Assembly (NCBI RefSeq): GCF_025421775.1
Contig: NZ_JAOEFX010000011.1
Coordinates: 160,781 to 224,780, forward strand
Source: Paenarthrobacter aurescens
GTDB taxonomy: Bacteria; Actinomycetota; Actinomycetes; Actinomycetales; Micrococcaceae
Reading direction: 5' to 3'
DNA length: 64,000 nucleotides
Below, one piece after another: positions 27,232 to 35,032 of this stretch. Under the pieces are notes generated by a model, which searched no databases, was not told the DNA's origin, and saw only the letters and a program-made list of their open reading frames with translations. The first letter of the stretch is position 1. The number at the start of each line of letters is the position of its first letter. Position numbers and translations under genes: made by a program.

Positions 27232-27303
27232 TGGGCGATACTGGGATCGAACCAGTGACCTCTTCCGTGTCAGGGAAGCGCGCTACCGCTGCGCCAATCG
27301 CCC
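27232..27303 (-). tRNA. tRNA-Val(GAC), copy 2
   Basis: Same 72-nt sequence as copy 1, anticodon GAC in loop CTGACAC. Confidence 0.97.
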
Positions 27304-27342
27304 ATGCATCCAGCCAACTGCTGGAAGACATGGTTTTCACCG

Positions 27343-27413
27343 AGGTGGGTACGGGATTCGAACCCGTGTATACGGCTTTGCAGGCCGCTGCCTCGCCTCT
27401 CGGCCAACCCACC
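27343..27413 (-). tRNA. tRNA-Cys(GCA)
   Basis: 71-nt cloverleaf: acceptor GGTGGGT/ACCCACC, anticodon loop CTGCAAA (GCA), T loop TTCGAAT, U73 as required for cysteine identity. Likely the only tRNA-Cys gene of the genome. Confidence 0.96.
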
Positions 27414-27459
27414 GTGTAAGCAGGATTCCGAGGAATTCTTGCCTTGACAGTGCCTTGCG

Positions 27460-27532
<73 letters not shown>

Positions 27533-27590
27533 AGTGTGGTTTTGACGGCCAGCCCTGCAGGCTTTCCGTCGCTTTCCGACGAGTAAAAAC

Positions 27591-27596
27591 TCTATA
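27591..27596 (-). promoter_or_regulatory. Candidate -10 element of the tRNA cluster promoter
   Basis: TATAGA on the minus strand, about 60 bp upstream of the first tRNA-Gly. The -35 is not convincing (a TTTGGA 16 bp further up), so this is a weak call. Nothing else is seen in the 27533-27781 gap. Confidence 0.3.
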
Positions 27597-27740
27597 GGAG
27601 GTTGTTGCAAACTCCAAATCGACGGTGGGGATTTGGTTTCGGAGGCCGCTGGATCCTTGTCATTACGCGGTCTGCGGCGAGTTTCACTGTTGTAATTCCA
27701 TTGCTGTAGTTCCATGCGGTCATGGCGGTGCTGACCGGTT

Positions 27741-27768
27741 TTGCAATCAGGCCGGGGTCGGTTAGTGT
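27741..27768 (+). promoter_or_regulatory. Candidate promoter of tRNA-Val(CAC)
   Basis: TTGCAA, 16-bp spacer, TAGTGT; the tRNA begins 13 bp downstream, a usual distance for a short 5' leader. Confidence 0.4.
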
Positions 27769-27781
27769 TTTCTATGCACCC

Positions 27782-27853
27782 GGGCGATTGGCGCAGTGGT
27801 AGCGCGCTTCGTTCACACCGAAGAGGTCACTGGTTCGAACCCAGTATCGCCCA
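27782..27853 (+). tRNA. tRNA-Val(CAC)
   Basis: 72-nt cloverleaf: acceptor GGGCGAT/ATCGCCC, anticodon loop TTCACAC (CAC), T loop TTCGAAC, A73, followed by an encoded CCA at 27854-27856. It is the boundary of the accessory stretch on its right; the 3' end of a tRNA gene is a usual integrase target. Confidence 0.97.
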
Positions 27854-27858
27854 CCAAG

Positions 27859-27886
27859 AGAAACCCCCGAAATTCCGGGGGTTTCT
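27859..27886 (+). terminator. Terminator after tRNA-Val(CAC)
   Basis: 10-bp stem AGAAACCCCC / GGGGGTTTCT immediately after the CCA end. Confidence 0.8.
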
Positions 27887-28151
27887 GGGTTTCTGAGGCA
27901 TTTCCTCCACTCCGGTACCTGCGTGGGACTCGCGAACGAGGTCCTTGAATCCTGCTCGGCAGGATGATGCCTACCTATTGGTCCCAATACCACGGGGACA
28001 CCACTCCGGTACTACGGTGGGTACCACGACGAATACGTTTGTGTCAGGAGATGACACTGGGTACTTTAAGGACATACAAGAGAGCCCTCGGGATCCACTG
28101 AGCATCGAATCTCAGAATCGTAAGGTCCCGATAGGAAGCCGTGAAGCGCAG

Positions 28152-28415
28152 ATGAGTCGCAGGGTGCGGGTGGCTTCTGCTGCCTGGGAATTTTTCTTGT
28201 CGACCAAAACCATTTCTCGTCCTGCACGTGCCGATGATGTTCTCCGCGCTTATTCCCTTCCCGATGTTGCTGAACGCCTGTGCGTCAGCCTGAAGACCGT
28301 CCGCCGGATGGTGGATTCCGGTGAGCTAGAGACCTTCCACCCCTACCGTAAGGGCCGGACCGTTCGCGTAAGCGAGCAGACGCTCCGCGATCTCTTTGCT
28401 GCTGGTGATACGTAG
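28152..28415 (+). CDS. Excisionase-like helix-turn-helix DNA-binding protein
   Basis: 87 residues from the ATG at 28152; the frame is open further upstream (to 27945), but that part does not look like protein. The C-terminal 50 residues form a MerR/excisionase-type winged HTH: YSLPDVAERLCVSLKTVRRM then VDSGELETFHPYRKGRTVRV and a closing helix LRDLFAAG. Such proteins are recombination directionality factors or plasmid/phage regulators. It lies 300 bp after tRNA-Val(CAC), but no integrase gene is seen, so it may be a leftover of an integrated element. No clear ribosome-binding site. Confidence 0.7.
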   Translation: MSRRVRVASAAWEFFLSTKTISRPARADDVLRAYSLPDVAERLCVSLKTVRRMVDSGELETFHPYRKGRTVRVSEQTLRDLFAAGDT

Positions 28416-28844
28416 TCTGATGGCACAGGCGTGCGGAAGAACTTATTGGGTCTGAAAAGTTAGGGGGCTGCCATTTGTGGCCGTCGATGAGACCTCCACA
28501 CAGATTGGTTTCGGAAACGCTGATTGCTGGGACTCCATGAGGAAAGCCATACCTCCTGCATTGTTATGTTGACCGCTTTGATGGGCTAGAGGCGCATAGC
28601 TCATAGCTCCTCTGTGTCGTCTGCCGAAGAAACATGGAGCCTCTCGATCGCGAGCGTCAGCGTCATTGGCGGTGGAACTTCACCAAGGGGCAGGCTGCAC
28701 TGTCTTTCGACGTCGGTAGGACCCGTCTCAGCTCAGAAGATGGTGGCCGTGTTGTGGGGGATCTCGGCACTTCTAAAGCGTACCCAGCCCGAGTGCCGGC
28801 CAAGAGCCAGTCCAGTCTTTCGGGGGACCACCCCCAGCGTTCCA
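28416..28844. other. Intergenic stretch without a recognised gene
   Basis: 429 bp between the HTH gene and the inferred ancestral stop of the lipoprotein copy. The minus-strand frame remains open through 28663, but I regard that extension as out-of-frame tail. No RNA gene, repeat or convincing terminator seen. Confidence 0.5.
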
Positions 28845-29379
28845 TCAACCCAATGGCCGTCTGCGAGCCGTTCCTGACAAAAGTCCATGCGCACCTACTC
28901 CAGCAGTGGGGCAGTCCCCCGTTGGTCATGATGAGCTTGTTTGTGGTCGTTGATTGATCGAAGGTCTTCACGCTGTACCCATGGGATACATAAAACTGCT
29001 GGACTCTTTGCCTGAGTGTCTCGCGCTCGGTGGTGCTGAGGGGTCCCATGGTCCGCGCACCAGCGAACGATTTGCCGTTTCCGGTTCCCTGGTAGTTGCA
29101 GTAGCCACCGGCCGGTACGTCCTCGATCACCCAGTCGCCTGGTGACAAGGCCTGGATCTCATCGAGGAGTCCGAAGAACTCCGTTCTGGCTGCTTCCGGG
29201 GTCGTGGTGACGCCCTTCCCGTCATCGGGAAGCATGTTGCTCGCTGCGGTTTGAGAGGGTGATGGGGCTGTTACAGCACTCCTACCCGAAGACCCAGCGG
29301 CGCATCCGGACACAAGCAGCAGCAAGACGGTACCCGTAGAAAGTACGCGCCAGTACCGGCGGCGGTGCAGGGTCGTCAT
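28845..29379 (-). pseudogene. Putative lipoprotein, paralogue of the adjacent one, apparently frameshifted near its C-terminus
   Basis: ATG start, type II signal peptide with lipobox LLVSGC, lipidated C26. The body parallels the neighbouring lipoprotein: PGDW near residue 80, a short GGYC segment, then LSTTERETLRQRVQQF. After KLIMTNGG the open frame continues for about 80 residues to 28663 with Arg/Pro/Trp-rich sequence unlike the paralogue. The +1 frame instead gives GVGAHGLLSGTARRRPLG and stops at 28845, restoring about 177 residues against 172 in the paralogue. The switch is at a run of C (28916-28920 on the plus strand reads CCCCC), a typical indel site. It could also be a sequencing error, in which case the gene is intact. 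Confidence 0.6.
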
Positions 29380-29385
29380 CGTTTC

Positions 29386-29904
29386 CTACCGGAATTTGCC
29401 TTCCGGGTCGGAAAAACAACGGGTGTTCCCTCCGAGGGCGATGCCGTATTTGCCTGTGGTGAGTCCCATGACGAACTTTTCGGGGCCGAACACGTCGGTT
29501 CTTCTGACAAAGTTCTCGCCTCCGTCGGTGTGTTGCTTGACGGTGAACCCTGTGGTTTCGAACTCAGCCTTGACCTTGTCGTGGAGAGCGTCCATTTCTT
29601 CCCGGCTCAGCGGGCTTCGGGTGGCATCGAAAGAGACTTGGGTGCCTTCAGTGCCGAGAGGGCCATCACAGACCCCTCCGGGTTTGTCTGGCGTGACCTT
29701 TGACCAGTCGCCCGGGGCGTGGGCTTGAATCTTGGTGAAGAGGTCGAGATATTCCTTGCGGGCTTGTTCTGATCCCATGGTCTGCTCCGCAGTGCTGGTA
29801 GGAGGATTGGTGGTCGTCGTGGTCCCGCACCCTGCAAGGGTGAGAAGAATGATGGCTGCGGCGGGAAGGACACGTCTGTAAACGGGGTGGAGTTTGGTGG
29901 TCAT
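29386..29904 (-). CDS. Putative lipoprotein downstream of the DUF1023 hydrolase
   Basis: 172 residues. Signal peptide with lipobox LTLAGC, lipidated C26, followed by a Thr-rich linker. The mature part has PGDWSKVTPDKPGGVCDG near residue 64 and LSREEMDALHDKVKAEFETT near 98, and ends GNTRCFSDPEGKFR. No family name recognised. The start codon overlaps the stop of the hydrolase gene by 4 bp (ATGA), so production is coupled to that enzyme. A paralogue follows 6 bp downstream. Co-translation, lipid anchoring outside the membrane and duplication fit an immunity or chaperone role, by inference. Confidence 0.8.
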   Translation of the reverse strand: MTTKLHPVYRRVLPAAAIILLTLAGCGTTTTTNPPTSTAEQTMGSEQARKEYLDLFTKIQAHAPGDWSKVTPDKPGGVCDGPLGTEGTQVSFDATRSPLSREEMDALHDKVKAEFETTGFTVKQHTDGGENFVRRTDVFGPEKFVMGLTTGKYGIALGGNTRCFSDPEGKFR

Positions 29905-31922
29905 CGTTTCGCATTCGTGAGTTGATCGTGCAGACCGAGAGAGATCTTGGCTTGGTTAATGCTTGACTCGGTTCTCCTGTCGAAGTATCCGTAGATGCCG
30001 TTCTCGCCTCCAGTTTGTCCATCATGGGTCTTCGTGGGGTGCTCGATGGTGCCATCCGGTGCTGTGGAGCCGTCCGTGCCGAAGGTGACGGCCCCGAACC
30101 CTGGGTCGGTGGTGTATTTGCGGTACGAGCCAGCACCATGCCCGATCACTGCTGTGTAGTCCACGGTGTAGGTTCCCCGGTAAACGGTGCCGCCGGGGTT
30201 CAGGTGGAGATCTTTCACGGAGGTCACGTTATCAGGGGCCCCAACGTCCCCGACGAGAACGAGGTTATCGACCGGTAGCCCCGGGTTTGCTGCCTCCATG
30301 GCCCCGAGGGAACCCATGGAGTGCCCAACGGCTGTTGTCATGGCTGCGTTGCCGAGGCTGTCATGAACAGCGTTGAACCCAGTCACGTCGTTGCGAAGGG
30401 CAGCCCCCACGACTTTTGCCTGATCGTTGCTGAACACACCGAGGTCCTTGGCTGGTTCAACGCCAATCCAGGCAACGACAGCAAGACGGTCCGGGTCAAT
30501 TCCATGAGGGACAGCAAGTTCACGTTGATCGACTCTTTGATCCTTGGCCTGCTTGGTTTTGGAGGACATGTCATGGCCAACGGTGGTATTCAACCCGGGG
30601 ACCTGGTAGGTGACGTTCTTGGCGGCGTCGAGGTCCCCGACGGAAATCGACGCGCCATATCCGGTCTCTGATCCTTGCCGCAGTCCAAAGGGAACGAAGC
30701 TTACGAGTTGAAAAGCCGATGACTCGTCATCGACGTCGGCAACTTTGGGGTCGCCATTGGTGTCGTAGAGCGTGTCCCAGATTTTGTTGACCATGCCTTC
30801 CTGGGAGCCTTCATCAACTTCTCCGCCGTGCTCGTCGCGGTACTTCTTCAAGTAGTCGTGCATCTGCAGCAACTTTTTGCGGTTGGCAAGGTCCCGGGCG
30901 GACGCGGTGACACCGTTCAGGTTCCCAATAACGTCCGGAAGTGCATCGATCAGAAGGTGCTGTTCTTCACCGACGGTGACTTTCCCGGTGGCAGGCTCGA
31001 CGGTGTGGCCGAGGCCAGACCACCACGTGGCTGTGGCTACGGGGTCCAGTCCTGGTTGGGTCAGGAGTTCCCGCAGCCGGGCGGTGCCACCATTACCGAG
31101 CCAAACCTTCAGTTGCGCTGCACTCATGGTTCCGATGTCGTTCAAACCCACTTGGTTTGGTGCTGCGTACTGGATGAAGAGCCCGTTGAGCATGCTGTCC
31201 GCCACGGCGCCGCTGCCGGCTGTTTCGAATGCGGTGGCGACCTGCTCTATCCAATCGGCGTCTGCTGCGTTGGCGGCGAGCAACCGCTCAAAACCAGCAA
31301 CAAACGATTCAGTCTCGATGTTCACCCAGGAACAGGATGCTGTGAAGCCGCTCCAGGCGTTCCGGACTGCGACAAAGTGTGAGTTCAAGGTGTTCGTGGC
31401 CGTCCGGGACATCGACGCGAAGCCGCGCAGCTTGCCCGGGTCAGCCGAGGTGGTTCCGGTTCCTGGTCCGCCGGCGAACCGGGGCCGGTCCCGCGGCGAA
31501 AACACCGCTGAAATAGCCGGTGCAGGGACCGGCGTGCTCTCGGGCATCGGGTCCAGGACCATGGTGGCGACGGTTGCGGATGCTTCGGCGATGTTCCCGG
31601 AGAGCAGGTGCTGTTTGCGGATGTTGTCGCGTTGCTGCCAGGCTTCCATGTTCTTTTGCCGGGCTTTCTCTTGCCGGGCCCTGTGCTTGGCCTCGCCGAC
31701 GTCCTCGGCCAGAACCGCGAGGACACCTGCCAGCTTGCCGCGATCATCGGACCTGATGCCGCAGGCGTCCTTGAACAGGCGCCCGTGGCCGCCGTTGAAG
31801 TCCTGCACTGCCTGTTCCACGGCCCCATGCAGGAAGCCTCCCTCGGCACGCAGGAGTTCGTCGGCGGAGTTCGCGGCACTGATCAGCGCGTCGGCTGCGC
31901 CGTCATCAAAAGCAATTCCCAT
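29901..31922 (-). CDS. DUF1023 alpha/beta hydrolase with helical, WXG-like N-terminal half
   Basis: 673 residues from the ATG at 31922, chosen because the protein then starts in a helical domain with normal codon use; the frame is open to 32156 and an upstream ATG at 32066 would add an N-terminal hydrophobic segment. Residues 1-110 are charged alpha-helical (AADALISAANSADELL...). Around 170-235 a second helical hairpin carries W190-S-G192, like WXG100/ESX-type secretion domains. Residues 285-350 (LPDVIGNLNGV, RDLANRKKLL) and 405-600 are the DUF1023 hydrolase: nucleophile in GHSMGS at 533-538, an acid near 559, candidate His at 595. Probably a secreted lipase/esterase; followed by two lipoproteins. 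Confidence 0.82.
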   Translation of the reverse strand: MGIAFDDGAADALISAANSADELLRAEGGFLHGAVEQAVQDFNGGHGRLFKDACGIRSDDRGKLAGVLAVLAEDVGEAKHRARQEKARQKNMEAWQQRDNIRKQHLLSGNIAEASATVATMVLDPMPESTPVPAPAISAVFSPRDRPRFAGGPGTGTTSADPGKLRGFASMSRTATNTLNSHFVAVRNAWSGFTASCSWVNIETESFVAGFERLLAANAADADWIEQVATAFETAGSGAVADSMLNGLFIQYAAPNQVGLNDIGTMSAAQLKVWLGNGGTARLRELLTQPGLDPVATATWWSGLGHTVEPATGKVTVGEEQHLLIDALPDVIGNLNGVTASARDLANRKKLLQMHDYLKKYRDEHGGEVDEGSQEGMVNKIWDTLYDTNGDPKVADVDDESSAFQLVSFVPFGLRQGSETGYGASISVGDLDAAKNVTYQVPGLNTTVGHDMSSKTKQAKDQRVDQRELAVPHGIDPDRLAVVAWIGVEPAKDLGVFSNDQAKVVGAALRNDVTGFNAVHDSLGNAAMTTAVGHSMGSLGAMEAANPGLPVDNLVLVGDVGAPDNVTSVKDLHLNPGGTVYRGTYTVDYTAVIGHGAGSYRKYTTDPGFGAVTFGTDGSTAPDGTIEHPTKTHDGQTGGENGIYGYFDRRTESSINQAKISLGLHDQLTNAKR

Positions 31923-32097
31923 GCCTGCCCCCAAACCCAGAACAATAAATCCAGCGATTAGCATAACCAGTGTTTTTGCGGTTGGGAGTTCATTACGCCG
32001 GCCGACTTTAGTATGGTGTATGGCGCGAGGTACCGGTTTGGCTGTGGCGTCCAAATTCTCACTCATAGCTACGAGTCTTGTGATGGTGCTTGAAGGC

Positions 32098-32277
32098 ATG
32101 GTGCGGTTCACTGCCATTGGCTGCAGCGATGCTCCTGGTCCTGTGAGCCCACACATGTACTGGAGCAGCGGCGCCGGGTATGAGCAACTGACCTCGGTGT
32201 CTGAGGACGGAAAATTGTCGATCCGCGTCGGCCCGGCGTTTCAGGCCGTGCTGGAAGCAGTGATGTCCGGCGACTGA
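32098..32277 (+). CDS. Possible small ORF, doubtful
   Basis: 59 residues (MVRFTAIG ... AVLEAVMSGD) with moderately GC-rich third positions, diverging from the hydrolase gene. No family, no good ribosome-binding site. It may be a decayed fragment or chance. The wider gap 31923-32409 otherwise shows nothing recognisable. Confidence 0.25.
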   Translation: MVRFTAIGCSDAPGPVSPHMYWSSGAGYEQLTSVSEDGKLSIRVGPAFQAVLEAVMSGD

Positions 32278-32409
32278 GCCTTTCACCGTCCCGTTCACCT
32301 GAGTGTCGATTGCGGATAGGGCGCATGGCGGGGCAGCAATTGCACGGCATTCGACAACCCCGATGGGTATTTCGCGTCACGAAACGCTTCATCGGAGCAC
32401 TTTCTCCAC

Positions 32410-32577
32410 ATGCGTGAAGATGATGAAGCTGATGTGCCTTGGAGCGCTCTTGACCCTGGGCTGCCCTCTGGGGAGCTGGAGGTGACGGCTCCAATCCTTG
32501 CGGCGAAGCTGGCCAGACTGTCCCCGGAGCAACTCGCAATGATCTTCCCGCCGGAGAATTCTGTCGGCCCTGTATGA
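32410..32577 (+). CDS. Small acidic ORF upstream of the nuclease-like gene
   Basis: 55 residues, beginning MREDDEADVPWSALDPG and ending in a helix SPEQLAMIFPPE. The frame is open further up to a stop near 32318, so the start is uncertain and it may be the tail of a longer lost gene. It ends 12 bp before the nuclease-like gene on the same strand, consistent with an operon. No family recognised. Confidence 0.45.
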   Translation: MREDDEADVPWSALDPGLPSGELEVTAPILAAKLARLSPEQLAMIFPPENSVGPV

Positions 32578-32589
32578 CAAAGTCTTTAT

Positions 32590-33492
32590 ATGACTGCTCC
32601 ACTGCTTGCCCACGCTACTGAATACGGCCGGATGTACGCCCGCTCCACCACAGAGCAATTTTCCGTGCCATCCATCACCACGGTGATCGGTCAACAGGCT
32701 CACGCCTTGGACGGTTGGTTCAGTTACATGGGCGCGAGCAGCCTGGCGGCGGATCCAGACCTGCCTGCCATCCTTGGAAGCCCGGCAAAAACCCGCCAGG
32801 CAATCAACAAAGCCTCCAAAGCCGCAGAAGTCTATAGAGATGCGGCGGCAGCGCGAGGCGACCGCGTGCACACTTACTGCGAGCAGGTTGCCTTGCGTGC
32901 CTTGGGGCGTCCGCATCGCCTGCAGGAATGCCGGGACGACCTCGCGGCCAATGGCGAGCAGGCTTTTGCCGCCCGTTTTGACGAATGGTGGGAGCTCTAC
33001 CGTGTAGAGCCGCTGGCGCCGGAGATCACTGTCTGGAACAAGACAGTGGGCTACGCCGGGACCCTGGACCTCGTGGCCCGGATCAATGGGCGTATCTGCT
33101 TGATTGACTACAAGACCAAAGGAACCACGCGGGACGGCACCGTCAAGGCGCTGGACGACAAAGTGGTCATGCAGTTGGCGGCTGGAATGAAGGCCGAGGA
33201 AAGCCTGGTGGATCCCATCGCCGGCGAATGGGAACCCTGGAAGTACGGGGACAACCCCATGCTGCTGGCTGTGGCCATCGGTGAGACGGAAGTCCGTCCA
33301 CAGCGTGCCAACCCGGAGATCCTTAAGCATCACTGGTGGAAGTTCTGCGCTCTGAGGCGGGTTTGGGAAATGTCGGCTGACGTCACCGCAGCGGGACAAG
33401 CACTGCTGCCGGTTGCCCCGCCCGTGTTCGCTTCAGCCGGTGCTGCACCCTCGAACAGCGGCAGTGCCATGACCTCAACTAAACTGGCTTAG
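32590..33492 (+). CDS. PD-(D/E)XK nuclease-like protein (RecB/Cas4 nuclease fold)
   Basis: 300 residues. The core has the motif order of PD-(D/E)XK nucleases: a His/Glu helix region (GDRVHTYCEQVALRALG near residues 90-106), the metal Asp in GYAGTLDLVARI near 155-168, and the D-x-K motif ICLIDYKTKGTT near 172-183, then a helix with QLAAG. This resembles phage lambda-type exonucleases and Cas4/RecB-like domains. No CRISPR array or recombination partner is present. The C-terminal ~45 residues are low-complexity. It sits just before def; it may be a domesticated phage nuclease. Function not established. Confidence 0.75.
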   Translation: MTAPLLAHATEYGRMYARSTTEQFSVPSITTVIGQQAHALDGWFSYMGASSLAADPDLPAILGSPAKTRQAINKASKAAEVYRDAAAARGDRVHTYCEQVALRALGRPHRLQECRDDLAANGEQAFAARFDEWWELYRVEPLAPEITVWNKTVGYAGTLDLVARINGRICLIDYKTKGTTRDGTVKALDDKVVMQLAAGMKAEESLVDPIAGEWEPWKYGDNPMLLAVAIGETEVRPQRANPEILKHHWWKFCALRRVWEMSADVTAAGQALLPVAPPVFASAGAAPSNSGSAMTSTKLA

Positions 33493-33542
33493 GCTCCGCA
33501 ACACCCGGATCCGAGGTTGACGATCGTGAGGACTGACAGCAC

Positions 33543-34115
33543 ATGGCAATTTTGAGTATCCGAATCATCGGGGATCCGGTGTTACGCACCGTAGCTGACC
33601 CCGTCACCGATTTCGGTCCGGAGCTCGCCAAGCTGGTAGCCGACATGACGGAAACAATGGAGGACGTGGAGGGTGCTGGCCTCGCCGCGCCGCAAGTGGG
33701 CGTTAGCCAGCGCGTCTTCACCTACCGCATCGGGGGAGTTGAAGGCCACATCATCAACCCGGTCCTGGAAAACAGTGAGGACTTCCAGCCCGACGAAGTA
33801 GAGGGATGCCTCTCCATTCCCGGGTTGGGCTTCCCCGTGCGCCGCTACCGGACCACCCGGGCAACCGGCGTGGACCTGAACGGCAACCCGGTCTCAGTCG
33901 AGGCCGAGGGCATGCTCGCCCGGTGTTTCCAGCACGAGACAGATCACCTCGACGGTGTCTTGTACACGGACAGGCTGGAAGGTGATGACCGCAAAGCCGC
34001 ACTTCGCGCCATCCGAAACGCCAACTACCACGCCATTACTGAGCAGACCACGTCCAAGCGTGCCAACACCGTAGGATCAAGCTTCGGTGGCGGCAGCTTC
34101 GGAGCTCCGGAGTGA
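33543..34115 (+). CDS. def: Peptide deformylase
   Basis: Removes the N-formyl group from nascent proteins. 190 residues. All three motifs are intact: GAGLAAPQVG near residue 43, EGCLSIPG with the metal Cys near 92, and QHETDHLDG with both metal His near 133. The C-terminus has a Gly/Ser-rich tail. Its stop overlaps the fmt start (GTGA), so formylation and deformylation enzymes are translated from one mRNA, the common bacterial arrangement. Confidence 0.97.
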   Translation: MAILSIRIIGDPVLRTVADPVTDFGPELAKLVADMTETMEDVEGAGLAAPQVGVSQRVFTYRIGGVEGHIINPVLENSEDFQPDEVEGCLSIPGLGFPVRRYRTTRATGVDLNGNPVSVEAEGMLARCFQHETDHLDGVLYTDRLEGDDRKAALRAIRNANYHAITEQTTSKRANTVGSSFGGGSFGAPE

Positions 34116-35032
34116 GGGTACTCTTCGCGGGAACCCCGGCTGTAGCAGTGCCGTCGTTGGACGCTTTGGTCAAGGCAGGCTTCGACATCGTGGCCGTCCT
34201 CACCCGGCCGGACGCACCGCTGGGCCGCAAACGCATCCTGACACCTTCGCCTGTGGCTGCCCGGGCGATGGAACTCGGTATTGACGTTATTCGCGCTGCA
34301 AAGGTCGACGCCGACACCACAGCAAGAATCGCGGAGTTCGCTCCCGACGTCGCCGCCATTGTTGCCTACGGAGGCATTGTTCCCAAAGCTGCTTTGGGTG
34401 TCCCGAAGCACGGTTGGGTCAATCTGCACTTCTCGCTGCTCCCGGCATGGCGCGGCGCCGCCCCCGTGCAGCGTTCCATCATTGCGGGTGACGACATCAC
34501 CGGGGCCGCAACCTTCCAGCTTGAGGAAGGCCTCGACACCGGGCCTGTGTTCGGAACCCTTACTGAGACAGTTCGTCCCGAGGACACTGCCGGCGACCTG
34601 CTGGAACGGCTCTCCATCAGCGGGGCGGTACTGCTGAGCCAGACCCTTTCCGCGATCGACGCCGGTCAAGCGTCACCCCAACCGCAGGCCGGGGAAGTGA
34701 CCTTGGCTCCCAAGCTGACCCTCGAGGACGGGCGTCTGGACTGGCAACAGCCAGCGCTGGCCGTGAACCGCCGGGCCCGCGGCGTTACCCCTGAACCCGG
34801 GGCATGGACCACTCTGGATGGCCAGAGAATCAAACTGGAACCTGTAGAGCTGAGGCCAGAGGTCAAGGATCTGGCGCCGGGATCCATCCGTGTGGATGGC
34901 AAATCCGTCCTGGTGGGGACCGGGTCACATGCACTGGAGCTGGGCCGGGTTCAGCCAGCCGGCAAAAAGATGATGTCGTCGGCTGACTGGGCCCGCGGCT
35001 TGGCAGCACCCGAGAGAGTGGTATTCGAATGA
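34112..35032 (+). CDS. fmt: Methionyl-tRNA formyltransferase
   Basis: Formylates initiator Met-tRNA. 306 residues, GTG start overlapping def by 4 bp. Family signatures: N-terminal RVLFAGTPAVAVPSL, the formyl-THF site GWVNLHFSLLPAWRGAAPVQ with the catalytic Asn/His near 105-124, and GDDITGAATFQLEEGLDTGP with the Asp near 128-147. The C-terminal OB-like domain (VNRRARGVTPEPGAWTTLDG) binds tRNA. It overlaps rsmB by 4 bp (ATGA). Confidence 0.97.
   Translation: MRVLFAGTPAVAVPSLDALVKAGFDIVAVLTRPDAPLGRKRILTPSPVAARAMELGIDVIRAAKVDADTTARIAEFAPDVAAIVAYGGIVPKAALGVPKHGWVNLHFSLLPAWRGAAPVQRSIIAGDDITGAATFQLEEGLDTGPVFGTLTETVRPEDTAGDLLERLSISGAVLLSQTLSAIDAGQASPQPQAGEVTLAPKLTLEDGRLDWQQPALAVNRRARGVTPEPGAWTTLDGQRIKLEPVELRPEVKDLAPGSIRVDGKSVLVGTGSHALELGRVQPAGKKMMSSADWARGLAAPERVVFE

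Noticed and set aside
27945..28151. Upstream extension of the excisionase-like ORF
   Set aside because: Sequence is not protein-like, overlaps the tRNA downstream region, and lacks a start signal.
28663..28844. C-terminal extension of the lipoprotein copy
   Set aside because: Not similar to the paralogue and Arg/Pro/Trp-rich; more likely read out of frame after an indel.
30877..32277. 466-codon plus-strand frame over the DUF1023 gene
   Set aside because: Mostly antisense to the hydrolase; only the last ~60 codons lie outside it and were listed as a doubtful small ORF.
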